DNA of 64,000 bases from Tenacibaculum agarivorans (GCF_001936575.1 NZ_MSMP01000021.1:24300-88299), one strand, 5' to 3'. Shown: positions 51,356 to 60,786, counted from the first letter of the stretch. Numbers and translations are program-made. The notes: generated from the letters alone by a model not told the origin.

Positions 51356-53032
51356 ATGAAAAAAAACTTCCTATGTATAGTCTTTGCACTATCTTTTCTT
51401 AATTTCTTACATGCTCAGAATACTTTAAAAGTAATGAGTTTTAATAAATTGTATTCAACTAGTACTAATTCCGTGTTAAATGTTGTCAGATCTTCCGAAG
51501 CAGATATTGTTGGGTTACAAGAATCTTTTGGTGCTTCTAGAAGTGTTGCTTCTTCTCTAGGATTTTATCACTATGCAATGAGTAATAGCGCAGCTATTAT
51601 TTCTAGATATCCAATTACTGATACGAATTCTTCAGGAGTAGAGATTACTTTACCAGATGGAGTAAAGGTATATGTATTTAATGTACATCTAACATCATAT
51701 CCTTATGAACCTTATGAAATAAGAGATAGAAATATTAGAAGTGAAACAGCAGCTATTAATTCTGCAAATAGAACAAGAGGAGCTGAGGTGACAAGGTTAA
51801 TTACTACTATTGAAAACGAAGCCCCAACCAACGCACCAGTGTTTTTACTAGGAGATTTTAACGAACCAAGTCATTTAGATTGGACAGTTCGTGCTGCTAA
51901 TGCTGGATTACATGCTATAAAAGTAGCATGGCCTGCAAGTACAAAAGTTACAAATATTGGAATGAAAGATTCTTGGAGGTCAGTATATCCAAACGAAATA
52001 TCAAATCCTGGAGACACATGGACACCGATTAGATCTTCAAATGAAGTGTATGATAGAATCGATTTTGTATATCATAGAGGAAATAACGTAATTGCTAAAC
52101 AAGCAGTTAGATTTGGTCCTAGAAATGATGAAGCAGAATTAACACTTAACGGATATACTAGCGATCATAGAGCAGTTATGGTAACGTATGATTTACCAGA
52201 TGGAAATTCAGGCGATGATGGTAGTGACGATAATGATAACTCAATGTACGGAAACAATTTACTAAATCAACCAAGTGCTGAAGAAAGTAATCTAAATAAT
52301 TGGATTCAAGTTTCAGGAAATAGCAAACGAGTTAGAGGAGGCCAAGGAGGATATCCTTCAGCTAAAGATGGAAATTATATCTTTTATTTAGGCAATACGA
52401 GTTCAGGAGAAATGTATCAAGATGTAGACGTCAGAAGTTATGCAAATGCAATTGATGCAGGAGTTCAATCATTTTTACTTCGTGGATTTATTCGATCATA
52501 TTCAGGAAGAGATGCTGGTAGAATTAAAGTAGAATATAGAAATGATACTAATGTTGTATTGGCAACTTTTGATTCAGGTTGGAGAAGCAATCGTAGTAGT
52601 TGGGAGGTAGTACAAAATGAGAGAATAGCTCCCAAAGGAACAAGAAAAATTAGAGTATCATTATTGAGTCAAAGAAATAGTGGTAGATCTAATGATGGCT
52701 ATATTGACGAGGTTAGCTTGGTTACTAAATCTAATAGGACTTTTAATAGGATTGCTGATTTCACCAAAGAATTCCAAAAAGAATTTAACGAAGTATTCAT
52801 CACTAAAGTTTGGCCTAACCCAGCTAAAGATCATATAAATTGTAGTTTTAAAGAAAAGGTTACAGGAAACGTTTCTATACTGAATGTGTTAGGAGCTGTT
52901 GTTAAAAATATAGAGATCAAAGAAAAAGCTAGTGCAACAATATCATTAACAGGACTCTCTAAAGGAATTCATATGTTTCAATTTATTTCTGAAGAAGGAA
53001 CAGTCCATAGAAAAAAGATAGTGATTGAATAA
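51356..53032 (+). CDS. Secreted endonuclease/exonuclease/phosphatase with T9SS sorting tail
   Basis: About 558 residues from the ATG at 51356. Signal peptide (MKKNFLCIVFALSFLNFLHAQ), then an EEP (DNase I/sphingomyelinase-like) domain: LKVMSFNKLY, IVGLQESFG, FNVHLTSYP, LLGDFNEPSHLDWT, RIDFVYHRG and YTSDHRAVMVTYD (catalytic Asp-His). An acidic linker, a carbohydrate-binding-like beta domain (about 310-470) and a C-terminal T9SS type A tail (WPNPAKDHI..., GLSKGIHMFQF..) follow. It would be secreted to the cell surface or medium; substrate is DNA, phosphate esters or a lipid (not decidable). Confidence 0.88.
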   Translation: MKKNFLCIVFALSFLNFLHAQNTLKVMSFNKLYSTSTNSVLNVVRSSEADIVGLQESFGASRSVASSLGFYHYAMSNSAAIISRYPITDTNSSGVEITLPDGVKVYVFNVHLTSYPYEPYEIRDRNIRSETAAINSANRTRGAEVTRLITTIENEAPTNAPVFLLGDFNEPSHLDWTVRAANAGLHAIKVAWPASTKVTNIGMKDSWRSVYPNEISNPGDTWTPIRSSNEVYDRIDFVYHRGNNVIAKQAVRFGPRNDEAELTLNGYTSDHRAVMVTYDLPDGNSGDDGSDDNDNSMYGNNLLNQPSAEESNLNNWIQVSGNSKRVRGGQGGYPSAKDGNYIFYLGNTSSGEMYQDVDVRSYANAIDAGVQSFLLRGFIRSYSGRDAGRIKVEYRNDTNVVLATFDSGWRSNRSSWEVVQNERIAPKGTRKIRVSLLSQRNSGRSNDGYIDEVSLVTKSNRTFNRIADFTKEFQKEFNEVFITKVWPNPAKDHINCSFKEKVTGNVSILNVLGAVVKNIEIKEKASATISLTGLSKGIHMFQFISEEGTVHRKKIVIE

Positions 53033-53059
53033 ACATTAAAGTTTTATATAGATAAATTA

Positions 53060-53098
53060 AAAAGCGGGTTTAACTTTTTTAGAGTTTTACCCGTTTTT
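53060..53098. terminator. Bidirectional terminator between nuclease and MATE genes
   Basis: Imperfect stem AAAAGCGGGTTTAAC/GTTTTACCCGTTTTT with A- and T-tracts, at the end of converging genes. Confidence 0.7.
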
Positions 53099-54421
53099 AG
53101 CTAAGGTTAAAAACTTACTTCTAAACTTAATGATTAAAGGCAATCCACGAGCAATAATCCAACCAAAAAAAGCAATCCAAATAGCATATAATTTGTAATC
53201 TAAATTATCAAAAAATAAGAGAATAGGTACAAAAACTAAAGCCGTGGTAGCTAAAAGAAGGTTTCTTAAAAATTTCATTTCTCCTAAGCCTTTAAAAATA
53301 CCATCGTAAATAAAAGCGATAGCGCAAAAAGGTTGCATCAATAAGATTACCCATAACACTTCATAAAAAACAGATAATACCTCAGCTTCTTTAGTAAACA
53401 ATTTTCCAAGAGGTTGATAGATTATAAAACCAATAATTGCCATAGCAATTCCTAATAAAACGCCATATATAATAAGTTGCTTTCCTAATTTAAGTAGCGT
53501 AGTATATGCTTTTGCTCCTAATAATTTTCCAGATAAAATATTTCCTGCGGATGAATATCCATCCATAATAAAAGCGCCCATTAACCACAAATTTAAACCA
53601 ATGGTATAGGCGGCTATATATTCATTTCCATAAGCAGTCGCGTAAGACGTTCCAAAATATAAAGCTGTGTTTAATGCTATTGTTCTAATAAATAGATTTA
53701 ATACCATGGTAATAAATCTGGGAATTTCATTATGGAAAGGTAGTTTAAACCGTAAAGAAATGGTTGTCTTTTTATATAGAAGTATTGCAGCAATTAAAGC
53801 CATTAGTATTTGAGCTATTACACTGGCATATGCTGCTCCTTGAATATGCATAGCTGGAATATAACCGTCTATTCCATAGACAAAAATTAAATCTAAAATA
53901 ATATTGACTATTGTACCTACAATGGCAATAATCATAGGATAAAAAGTGTTTTGTAAGCCTCTAAAAGTTCCATAAACAGCAATTGTAAATAAGGTAAATG
54001 GAAATCCAAAAGCTCGTATTTTATAATAATCAACAGCATAATCTAAAACTTGTCCTGAAGCATTATAAAATTGAAAAATTTCCCTTGCAAATGGATAGCT
54101 TAGTCCTAAAATTAATATACTAGCTAATACAATAATTACAGTAGCTTGAGCAGGAAGACTTTTAATTTCATCTAGTTTTTTTGCACCTACATATTGAGAA
54201 ACAATGGAAGAAATTCCACTACGAGTTTGTCCAAATACCCAAATTAACATTGATAAAAAAGCGCCTACAATACCTATAGCTGCAATACTTTCAGTAGCAT
54301 TTTCTTTTATGTTTCCCACTATAGCTAAATCTGTGGTAGAAAGCAATGGTTCTGCAATACCAGTGATTAATGCAGGAATTGCTAATTTGTTGATATGTTT
54401 AAAACTAATATTATGTTCCAT
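53087..54421 (-). CDS. MATE-family multidrug/sodium antiporter
   Basis: 444 residues, 12 hydrophobic segments. NorM/DinF-like start (HINKLAIPALITGIAEPLLSTTDLAIVGN), the repeat in the second half and GYSSAGNILSGKLLGAKAY are typical of MATE exporters. Substrate unknown. Divergent from the GspG-like orphan, about 58 bases between starts. Confidence 0.9.
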   Translation of the reverse strand: MEHNISFKHINKLAIPALITGIAEPLLSTTDLAIVGNIKENATESIAAIGIVGAFLSMLIWVFGQTRSGISSIVSQYVGAKKLDEIKSLPAQATVIIVLASILILGLSYPFAREIFQFYNASGQVLDYAVDYYKIRAFGFPFTLFTIAVYGTFRGLQNTFYPMIIAIVGTIVNIILDLIFVYGIDGYIPAMHIQGAAYASVIAQILMALIAAILLYKKTTISLRFKLPFHNEIPRFITMVLNLFIRTIALNTALYFGTSYATAYGNEYIAAYTIGLNLWLMGAFIMDGYSSAGNILSGKLLGAKAYTTLLKLGKQLIIYGVLLGIAMAIIGFIIYQPLGKLFTKEAEVLSVFYEVLWVILLMQPFCAIAFIYDGIFKGLGEMKFLRNLLLATTALVFVPILLFFDNLDYKLYAIWIAFFGWIIARGLPLIIKFRSKFLTLAKNG

Positions 54422-54479
54422 AATAAGTCAACAAAAATAGCTATTATTGAATTGGAAAGTAAAATTAAAAATTGTTATT

Positions 54480-54956
54480 ATGTTAGAATTTATAGCTGAA
54501 ATTTTAAGTCTTTTTAGCACTATAGCTTTAGATATTCAAGAGTTTTTCTTTAGAAGTAAAAGAGAAAAACGGAGAAAATTAGAAGAGGAAAAAGGTTTAC
54601 CTAGAAAAAAAATGATATCTCCTTATAACAGAGTTGCCATTTTAGGAGGTTATGCTTTGTTACTATGGATAGTAGTATCCATAAGTCTTAGATTTTTTCA
54701 TTTTGGAAATGAGAAAAATGACACTGAAAAAAAAGTGGTTAAAATCAAACAATTACTAGAGAAAGAAAAAAAGTTTTCAGGTAGCTATCCTGATCAATTA
54801 GAAATCATAAAAAGAGGAAATCCTATGCGAAAAGATTTATGTAACGATGGTTGGGGAACTATTTTTAAATATGAAACTCTTGAGAATTCTTATATATTAA
54901 TTTCCGCAGGAGAGGATAAAGAATTTAATACTAATGATGATTTAGAGTTTAATTAG
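54480..54956 (+). CDS. Orphan protein with GspG-like C-terminal domain
   Basis: About 158 residues from the ATG at 54480. A hydrophobic stretch near 1-25 and a membrane helix at about 60-80 frame a basic cytoplasmic loop (KREKRRKLEEEKGLPRKK). The C-terminal 70 residues (KKVVKIKQLLEKEKKFSGSYPDQLE, CNDGWGTIFKYETLENSYILISAG then EDKEFNTNDDLEF) resemble the mature globular part of GspG-type pseudopilins (W-G-Y-Y-SxGxD-T-D-D). It has no prepilin leader, so the domain is displayed on a different membrane anchor. Converges on the Fur gene with an 8-base overlap of the ends. Confidence 0.6.
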   Translation: MLEFIAEILSLFSTIALDIQEFFFRSKREKRRKLEEEKGLPRKKMISPYNRVAILGGYALLLWIVVSISLRFFHFGNEKNDTEKKVVKIKQLLEKEKKFSGSYPDQLEIIKRGNPMRKDLCNDGWGTIFKYETLENSYILISAGEDKEFNTNDDLEFN

Positions 54957-55332
54957 CTATACAATCTTTACATTTGCCAGTTAAAAAAACAGCCGTTTTT
55001 TCTATTGTGTAGTTTTCTATAGAAGGGATGTTAATATCTAAAGGTATACAAGTAACTTTTTTACAAATATTACATTGAAAATGTGGATGTACATCGTGAT
55101 GATGATCTGAAGTGCAGCTAGTACATTTAGCATACCATTTTAATCCATCACTACCTAAAAAAGAATGCACAATTCCATCTTCTTCTAATCGATCTAATGC
55201 TCGGTATACCGTAGTTTTATTCATCTCATCCTTTAGTTGTGTAACTAAATTAGTAGCGAGTACGGCAGCGTGATTATTTTCAAAAATATTTAATAAAGTC
55301 TTTATTGCTTTCGTTTTTCTAATAACTCCCAT
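54949..55332 (-). CDS. Fur-family metalloregulator
   Basis: 127 residues. Winged helix with TVYRALDRLEEDGIVH, then the metal-binding CTSCTSDHHHDVHPHFQCNICKKVTCI and a terminal CKDC. The two CxxC pairs fit the structural zinc site of Fur/Zur proteins. The neighbourhood (a MerC-domain protein divergent, a Cys-rich peptide between them) suggests zinc or another soft metal rather than iron, but this is inference. Confidence 0.88.
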   Translation of the reverse strand: MGVIRKTKAIKTLLNIFENNHAAVLATNLVTQLKDEMNKTTVYRALDRLEEDGIVHSFLGSDGLKWYAKCTSCTSDHHHDVHPHFQCNICKKVTCIPLDINIPSIENYTIEKTAVFLTGKCKDCIAN

Positions 55333-55431
55333 ACTACAAAATTAATAAAAACAAGAGAGTTTAAATTTTTAGTTATGTAAATAATGCAAAAATAAAGACC
55401 AATGACTTATATAGAGTGGTTAAAATGGGAA

Positions 55432-55474
55432 ACTTCAAAATCGTTTAATAGGAGAAATTAAACGATTTTGAAGT
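55432..55474 (-). terminator. Terminator of the Cys-rich peptide gene
   Basis: Stem ACTTCAAAATCGTTTAAT/ATTAAACGATTTTGAAGT, perfect over 18 bases with an eight-base loop; read on the minus strand it follows the stop at 55480. Confidence 0.7.
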
Positions 55475-55479
55475 TTAGA

Positions 55480-55659
55480 TTAGGCAGGTATGCATTTACC
55501 TGAAGTACAAGCATTGTCGTCACATTTACATATTTGATTGTAAGGACACCAGTTTCCTGCAGAGCAAGATTCTAAATCTAATTTTCCAAAAGCACCATTA
55601 ATAGATTGTAATCCTTTTTTGTCTAATACTTTTCCAAGATTTGAAATGTTTTTAATCAT
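55480..55659 (-). CDS. Six-Cys small peptide with bacteriocin-type leader (59 aa)
   Basis: Not long enough to be found by usual gene callers. The N-terminal half NISNLGKVLDKKGLQSINGAFG resembles the leader of Bacteroidota bacteriocin/RiPP-type precursors (LxxLGKxLxKxxQKSINGG), with NGA in place of the usual NGG. The C-terminal part SCSAGNWCPYNQICKCDDNACTSGKC has six Cys and few other hydrophobics, so disulfide- or metal-binding is likely. ATG at 55659, TAA at 55482. Preceded by a 186-base gap toward merC and followed by a strong terminator. No exporter or maturase in the window. Confidence 0.6.
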   Translation of the reverse strand: MIKNISNLGKVLDKKGLQSINGAFGKLDLESCSAGNWCPYNQICKCDDNACTSGKCIPA

Positions 55660-55845
55660 AATTAAAATTTTATAGGTTAATTACTTAATAGTTCAGAAAA
55701 CAAATCAATTGTTACTATGAAGGAAAATCGTTTTGAGTATAAGAAGAGGTAAGGGTTTGATTTATAGTAAAAGTAAGACAACCTTGTTGCAATAAAATAA
55801 TTGACGTAAATTTGTTGCCCAAAATTATATAAAAATAAAAAATCA

Positions 55846-56250
55846 ATGCTATTAAAGCGAAAATCGGATGTTGTAGGGGCTTTTTCAAGTAGTTTATGTT
55901 TAATCCATTGTATTTTTACACCATTTTTATTTATTGTACAGTCACATTCATTAGCTTGTTGTGAAGCTGAGGGCGTGCCTAGTTGGTGGAGAAGTATTGA
56001 CATTTTATTTTTAGCCATTTCTTTTTTTGCTATAAAAGCATCAGTAAAAACAACAACTAAAAATTGGATGAAGTATGTACTATGGTTTTTTTGGGGTCTA
56101 CTGTTTTTTGTAATTGTTAATGAGCACTTTAATTGGGTGCATATACCAGAAGAAAGTATATACATACCTTCATTAAGCTTAGTTGCTTTACACCTGTATA
56201 ATCAAAAGTATTGTCAGTGTGCTGATAATTCATGCTGTGTAGAAAGTTAA
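55846..56250 (+). CDS. MerC-domain membrane protein
   Basis: 134 residues. KSDVVGAFSSSLCLIHCIFTPFLF has the MerC Cys pair (LCLIHC) in the first membrane helix, then ACCEAEG, two more helices (about 55-75, 83-105) and a Cys-rich tail CQCADNSCCVES. MerC proteins transport mercury; genomic neighbours here (Fur) suggest zinc or copper. Divergent from the Fur gene. The tail Cys motif is unusually dense. Confidence 0.82.
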   Translation: MLLKRKSDVVGAFSSSLCLIHCIFTPFLFIVQSHSLACCEAEGVPSWWRSIDILFLAISFFAIKASVKTTTKNWMKYVLWFFWGLLFFVIVNEHFNWVHIPEESIYIPSLSLVALHLYNQKYCQCADNSCCVES

Positions 56251-56275
56251 TTTAAAATCAGAAAGTAATTCTTAA

Positions 56276-56312
56276 ATAAAAAAACTCTTGAAGCTATTAA
56301 ACTTCAAGAGCA
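56276..56312 (-). terminator. Terminator of the outer-membrane barrel gene
   Basis: Stem CTCTTGAAG/CTTCAAGAG with seven A on the plus-strand left side, i.e. a T-tract on the minus strand. Confidence 0.75.
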
Positions 56313-56385
56313 TTGATTAACTCAAACTTTAGGGATTGAATAGTAAAGTTTACTTTAAATTCTTCATTGAAGAATATTCTATTTT

Positions 56386-58737
56386 TTAAAGAAGACCACC
56401 TCTCTTTTCGTTTTTATCTCTTTTTTTACGTTTTAATGCTTTGTTTTTTCCTACACCAAATTTGTAAGAAAGTCCTAAATAAATGGCTTGAGAATCTCTT
56501 CGTAAGTCCCCTCTTTGAATAACTGTTCTAAAACTTTCAAAAGCAAATCGTTGTGTTCTAAAAATATCATTAAAGTTGATGCTTAAAGTACCTTTTTTAT
56601 TGGCAAAACTTTGGCGTAAACCTAAATTGACAAAGTAATTACTCTTTAATTCATATTGTAATACTTTTTGTGGTCCGGAGAGAAAACTAAATACTTGAAA
56701 TGTAGTGTTGTCGAAAACCTTAAAATTATGATTTACTTTAAAATTAGTAGCTGTGTTTTGAACGGCAACCTTTTCGCCTAGTATAGTTCCTTTTTGAGCT
56801 CTAGAGTAGATATCAAAACTAGTAGTAACACTCCACCATTTTAAAGGTTTATAATTTGCAGACAATTCAAAACCAAAAGCTTGGTTTCGATCAAAATTGT
56901 CATAATCAAGGACTAGTTTTGAAATATCATTAGGATCAAAATAAACTATCCTATTAATTTCATCTTCTATTTCTCTATAAAATGTACCTAAAGTAAGACT
57001 TCCTTTGTTTAATTTTCTAGTGTAATTGAATTCTATTGAATTGGTAAACTGAGGATTTAATCGCATGTTTCCTATGGCAATTAATATGGGTGTATTAAAA
57101 GCTCTTATTGGATTTATTTGACCAAAAGAAGGTCTATCTACACGTCTAGATATACTAAGCTGATAGGAATTTTTTTGTGATTCATCAGGTGTATATTTTA
57201 AAAAAGCAGAAGGATAAATGCTAAAGATTTCATCGTTAAATGTTTCTAAACTTTCATTTACTGCATCAAAAGAAGCATTAACGGTATAATTTTCTAAACG
57301 TGCACCAATTTGATAGGACCATTTTTTTAAATTCTGACGAAAAGTAGCATAAAAAGATTGGATATCAGTATCGTAAATAAAAGTAGAATTATTAAAACTT
57401 GCACTAGTAGTTTTATATATATTATCAGTTTTTCGTGTTCTAGATTCTAGACCTAGTTCTAACGTAGTACGATCAGAAATAGGGTATACATAATCTAAGT
57501 TAAAAGTAAGATTAGTTCTATCATCAAAAATGTCATCTAAAAAATCTTGATTTACGGTATTACCAGAAAACAAAAAGAAAGTATTGTTTTCACTATCAAA
57601 ACTATTGTAGTCAGCCTCAAATTCAATATAATGACCATTAGTATTAAAATCTAATTTGTAATCAAGATTGTAAGTTTCAGTATAGTTATTTTTTTCAAAA
57701 GCATAGAACTGACCATAGTTGTTGTTACTATTATTAAAAAAACGAACATCAAAATCAGCAGAAAGGTTTTGTATAAATTTATTTTGATTGGTATAGAAAG
57801 ATAAAGTATTATAGTCGTTAATGTAAAAATCGATTCCTAATTTTACTAAATGTGAATTATTGTCAACTATATTACTTTGAGATTGTTCAAAATCTTCAGT
57901 AAAGCGCTCTATAGTCCCTTGTAATGTGTTTTCTCCAGAAGCAGTTCCATAGTTAGCGTAAATATTAAATTTTCCTGTTCTATAATTAAGTCCTAGAGCA
58001 CCATTTAATCGAGTTTTTCTGCCTTGCGTTATCCCTAAATTTACATTTCCATTAAAACCAGTTTTTACATTTTTATGTAAAATAATATTAATAATTCCAC
58101 TCATACCTTCAGGATTATATTTTGCAGAAGGAGAAGTAATCAACTCAACTTTTTTGATAGAGGATGATGGAATTTGTTGTAATAATTGAGAAGCCTCAAT
58201 ATTGGTAGGCTTTCCATCTATTAATACTCTCACATTCTCATTTCCTCTTAAGGCAATTTCTCCATCTTGGTTTACGCTAACGGATGGTAAATTTCCCATG
58301 ATATCAGAGGCAGTAGCGCCAGCAGTACTTAAATCTTTTCCAATAGTAATTATTTTTCTATCAATTTTTTGTTCAATTGTAGAGCGTTCAGCAACAACTA
58401 CTACTTCTTCTAAACTTTCGGCAACCTCTTCTAAAAGTATAGTGTTCAAGTCCGTCTTTTTTGTTGTGAATTGTATTTCTTTAGAGTGGTTTTTATATCC
58501 TACAAACTGTACTTCAAAAATTATAGTTTGCTTTTTTATCTTAGAAATGGTAAATATTCCATCATCATTGGTAATACCACCAGTAAGTATAGTATTATCT
58601 AAATCTTTGATAACTACAGATGCATAAGGAATCGACTCTTGTGTAATTTTATCTACTATTTTACCAGTTACTGTATAGTTCTGTGCTATGGATAAAGAAG
58701 TATATAATAAAAATAGAATATGTAATATTTGTCTCAT
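56386..58737 (-). CDS. Outer-membrane beta-barrel protein with CarboxypepD_reg and plug-like domains
   Basis: 783 residues. Signal peptide (about 1-18), a carboxypeptidase regulatory-like domain (YTVTGKIVDKITQESIPYASVVIKD..), a plug-like region (GNLPSVSVNQDGEIALRGNENVRVLIDGKPT) and a long aromatic-rich barrel ending with an extremely basic tail (KALKRKKRDKNEKRGGLL) instead of a terminal Phe. It belongs to the OMP_b-brl_3/TonB-receptor-like group. No TonB box was recognised, so energy coupling is uncertain. Divergent from a two-component system, which may control it (inference). Confidence 0.85.
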   Translation of the reverse strand: MRQILHILFLLYTSLSIAQNYTVTGKIVDKITQESIPYASVVIKDLDNTILTGGITNDDGIFTISKIKKQTIIFEVQFVGYKNHSKEIQFTTKKTDLNTILLEEVAESLEEVVVVAERSTIEQKIDRKIITIGKDLSTAGATASDIMGNLPSVSVNQDGEIALRGNENVRVLIDGKPTNIEASQLLQQIPSSSIKKVELITSPSAKYNPEGMSGIINIILHKNVKTGFNGNVNLGITQGRKTRLNGALGLNYRTGKFNIYANYGTASGENTLQGTIERFTEDFEQSQSNIVDNNSHLVKLGIDFYINDYNTLSFYTNQNKFIQNLSADFDVRFFNNSNNNYGQFYAFEKNNYTETYNLDYKLDFNTNGHYIEFEADYNSFDSENNTFFLFSGNTVNQDFLDDIFDDRTNLTFNLDYVYPISDRTTLELGLESRTRKTDNIYKTTSASFNNSTFIYDTDIQSFYATFRQNLKKWSYQIGARLENYTVNASFDAVNESLETFNDEIFSIYPSAFLKYTPDESQKNSYQLSISRRVDRPSFGQINPIRAFNTPILIAIGNMRLNPQFTNSIEFNYTRKLNKGSLTLGTFYREIEDEINRIVYFDPNDISKLVLDYDNFDRNQAFGFELSANYKPLKWWSVTTSFDIYSRAQKGTILGEKVAVQNTATNFKVNHNFKVFDNTTFQVFSFLSGPQKVLQYELKSNYFVNLGLRQSFANKKGTLSINFNDIFRTQRFAFESFRTVIQRGDLRRDSQAIYLGLSYKFGVGKNKALKRKKRDKNEKRGGLL

Positions 58738-58953
58738 ATGTAATAAACTTTTTCAGCAAAAGTGTAGGAATTACATATGTGTTTTTGGAAGTGTAGATAG
58801 AAAGAGGAAACAAGATGTTATAAATTGATTTTGCGATGCTTTATCAATTTGTCTACGAAATTGAAGATTATGTCTACTATAATTAAAGTTACGGCTACAA
58901 ATCGTTTTTTAGGAGTATAAGAATTGTATTTTTAAGGACTTAAAAATGGTTTT

Positions 58954-60015
58954 TTGAAGAAAATAGCAAAACATATACAACATCCAGTTATCAGTTATTT
59001 TTTATTTTGGGTTGTATTCTTTGTATTTACAGCCACTACTTCGAGTTGGTATTATTCAAGCACACAAGAAGTATTAATTACTTATAGTATTCGTATTGTT
59101 TTTCAATTTATAGTAGCTACAAGCATCATTTTTGTTTTCATTCCTAAATTTTTAAATACAGATAAAAAGGGACTCTTTTTTTTAAGTGCAACACTACTAT
59201 TACTTATCACTTATGTTAGTTGTACAGTAGTAAAAATAAATTACCTAGAGCCTAATTACCCAGTAACCTATAAAAATTATTTATCAAAGTTATCTGACCA
59301 TTCTTTTTATGGGAGAATATTTCAGCTCAAACAATTTTTATGGGTATCTAATTATGTAGTACAGCCTACGTTTATATTACTAGCAATTCGTTTTTATAGA
59401 AAACAACAAGCACTCACAAAGTTAAACGAGCAGAAAAAAATTGCAGAGTTAACAGTATTAAAAAATCAATTAAACCCACATTTTTTATTCAATACACTAA
59501 ATAATTTATATGCACTAGCGTATAAAAAGTCAGAAAAGACCATGTTGGTTATTCAAAAGCTATCTGAAATTTTAGATTATACGTTATACGGTTGCAATGA
59601 TCGATTTGTACCTATTGCTAAAGAAATTGAACTGATAGAAAACTATTTAACTTTAGAAAAAGTTAGATATGACGATCGAGTACAAATTTCATTTACACAT
59701 CAAATAGAAACGACAGTTACAATAGCACCACTGTTACTACTTACTTTTATTGAAAATGCGTTTAAACATGGGGTAAGCCAAGAATTAACAAAAGCAACGA
59801 TTTCTATAGACCTAAAAACAGAAAAAAATCAAATTCATTTTCATATTAAAAACACGAAACCAACAACTTGTATTAAAAATACTAAAGATGCTATAGGTAT
59901 TAAAAATGTAAAAAAACAGCTAGATTTAATTTACAAATCAAATTATGAACTTGTTATAGAAGATAAGGATGATTGGTTTTCAGTAGCACTTAAAATAATG
60001 ACAGATGAAGTATAA
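58954..60015 (+). CDS. LytS/YehU-type sensor histidine kinase
   Basis: 353 residues. Four membrane helices (about 13-33, 45-65, 72-92, 115-137), then a coiled coil and the His_kinase signature LKNQLNPHFLFNTLNNLYALA with the phospho-accepting His, followed by an HATPase domain (LLLLTFIENAFKHGVSQ..). No periplasmic sensor domain; signal unknown. Start is TTG at 58954, because no ATG is in frame after the stop at 58933. Overlaps the response regulator gene by 11 bases. Confidence 0.88.
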   Translation: MKKIAKHIQHPVISYFLFWVVFFVFTATTSSWYYSSTQEVLITYSIRIVFQFIVATSIIFVFIPKFLNTDKKGLFFLSATLLLLITYVSCTVVKINYLEPNYPVTYKNYLSKLSDHSFYGRIFQLKQFLWVSNYVVQPTFILLAIRFYRKQQALTKLNEQKKIAELTVLKNQLNPHFLFNTLNNLYALAYKKSEKTMLVIQKLSEILDYTLYGCNDRFVPIAKEIELIENYLTLEKVRYDDRVQISFTHQIETTVTIAPLLLLTFIENAFKHGVSQELTKATISIDLKTEKNQIHFHIKNTKPTTCIKNTKDAIGIKNVKKQLDLIYKSNYELVIEDKDDWFSVALKIMTDEV

Positions 60016-60709
60016 ATGTGTAATTATTGATGATGAAAAATTAGCTAGGGAGCTATTAGAAGCTTATGTGGAGCAATTACCTAATTTCGAGATAGTAGCT
60101 GTATGTGAAAGTGCTATAAAAGCCATAGAAGTATTGAATGAAAATGAAGTTGACCTTTTGTTTTTAGATATTGAAATGCCAGTATTAAAAGGCACAGATT
60201 TTTTTAAAAATTTACATCATAAACCCGCTGTAATTTTTACTACAGCGTACAGAGATTATGCCATTGAAGGCTTTGAATTAAACGCCATAGATTATTTACT
60301 AAAGCCTATTGTGTTTGAACGTTTTTTTAAAGCGGTTCAAAAATTTGTAGAAACTCAAAAAATAATTCCAAGCACATTACCCAGAACGAAGGAAGTAGTA
60401 ACTAACGATTTCATTTTTATATCTAAAGGAAAAAAGCAGATTAAAATCTTGTTTAGTGAAGTGTTATATATAGAAAGTTTAAAAGATTATATCAGGATAC
60501 ATTTGTCCAATGAATCACATACTATAAAACATAGAATCTCTGTATTTGAAAATAGTTTAGACAGTCGGTTTATAAGAACACATCGTTCCTACATTGTAAA
60601 CACTCAAAAAATTACTGCATATACAAAACATGATGTGGAGATAAACAAGATAGAAGTTCCTATTGGAGGAAACTACAGAACTCAAGTTTTAGCACATTTT
60701 AATGCGTAG
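60005..60709 (+). CDS. LytTR-type response regulator
   Basis: 234 residues. Receiver domain with CVIIDDEKLARELL and the phospho-acceptor Asp in LLFLDIEMPVLKG (about 46-58), Thr/Lys in FTTAYRDYA and YLLKPI, then a LytTR DNA-binding domain (LFSEVLYIESLKDYIRIHLSNE.., RFIRTHRSYIVNTQKI). It is coupled with the sensor kinase. Such pairs often regulate outer-membrane or exopolysaccharide genes; the divergent barrel gene is the obvious candidate target. Confidence 0.93.
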   Translation: MKYKCVIIDDEKLARELLEAYVEQLPNFEIVAVCESAIKAIEVLNENEVDLLFLDIEMPVLKGTDFFKNLHHKPAVIFTTAYRDYAIEGFELNAIDYLLKPIVFERFFKAVQKFVETQKIIPSTLPRTKEVVTNDFIFISKGKKQIKILFSEVLYIESLKDYIRIHLSNESHTIKHRISVFENSLDSRFIRTHRSYIVNTQKITAYTKHDVEINKIEVPIGGNYRTQVLAHFNA

Positions 60710-60786
60710 AAACATTTTATTAGAGAAGCTAGACCCAAGAATAAAAATGTAAAACACATGTATACTTGGGTCAATTTCTCTTCATT

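Noticed and set aside
55677..56165. 162-codon minus-strand ORF opposite merC
   Set aside because: The plus-strand frame carries MerC cysteines; the antisense one has no signal, domain or start context.
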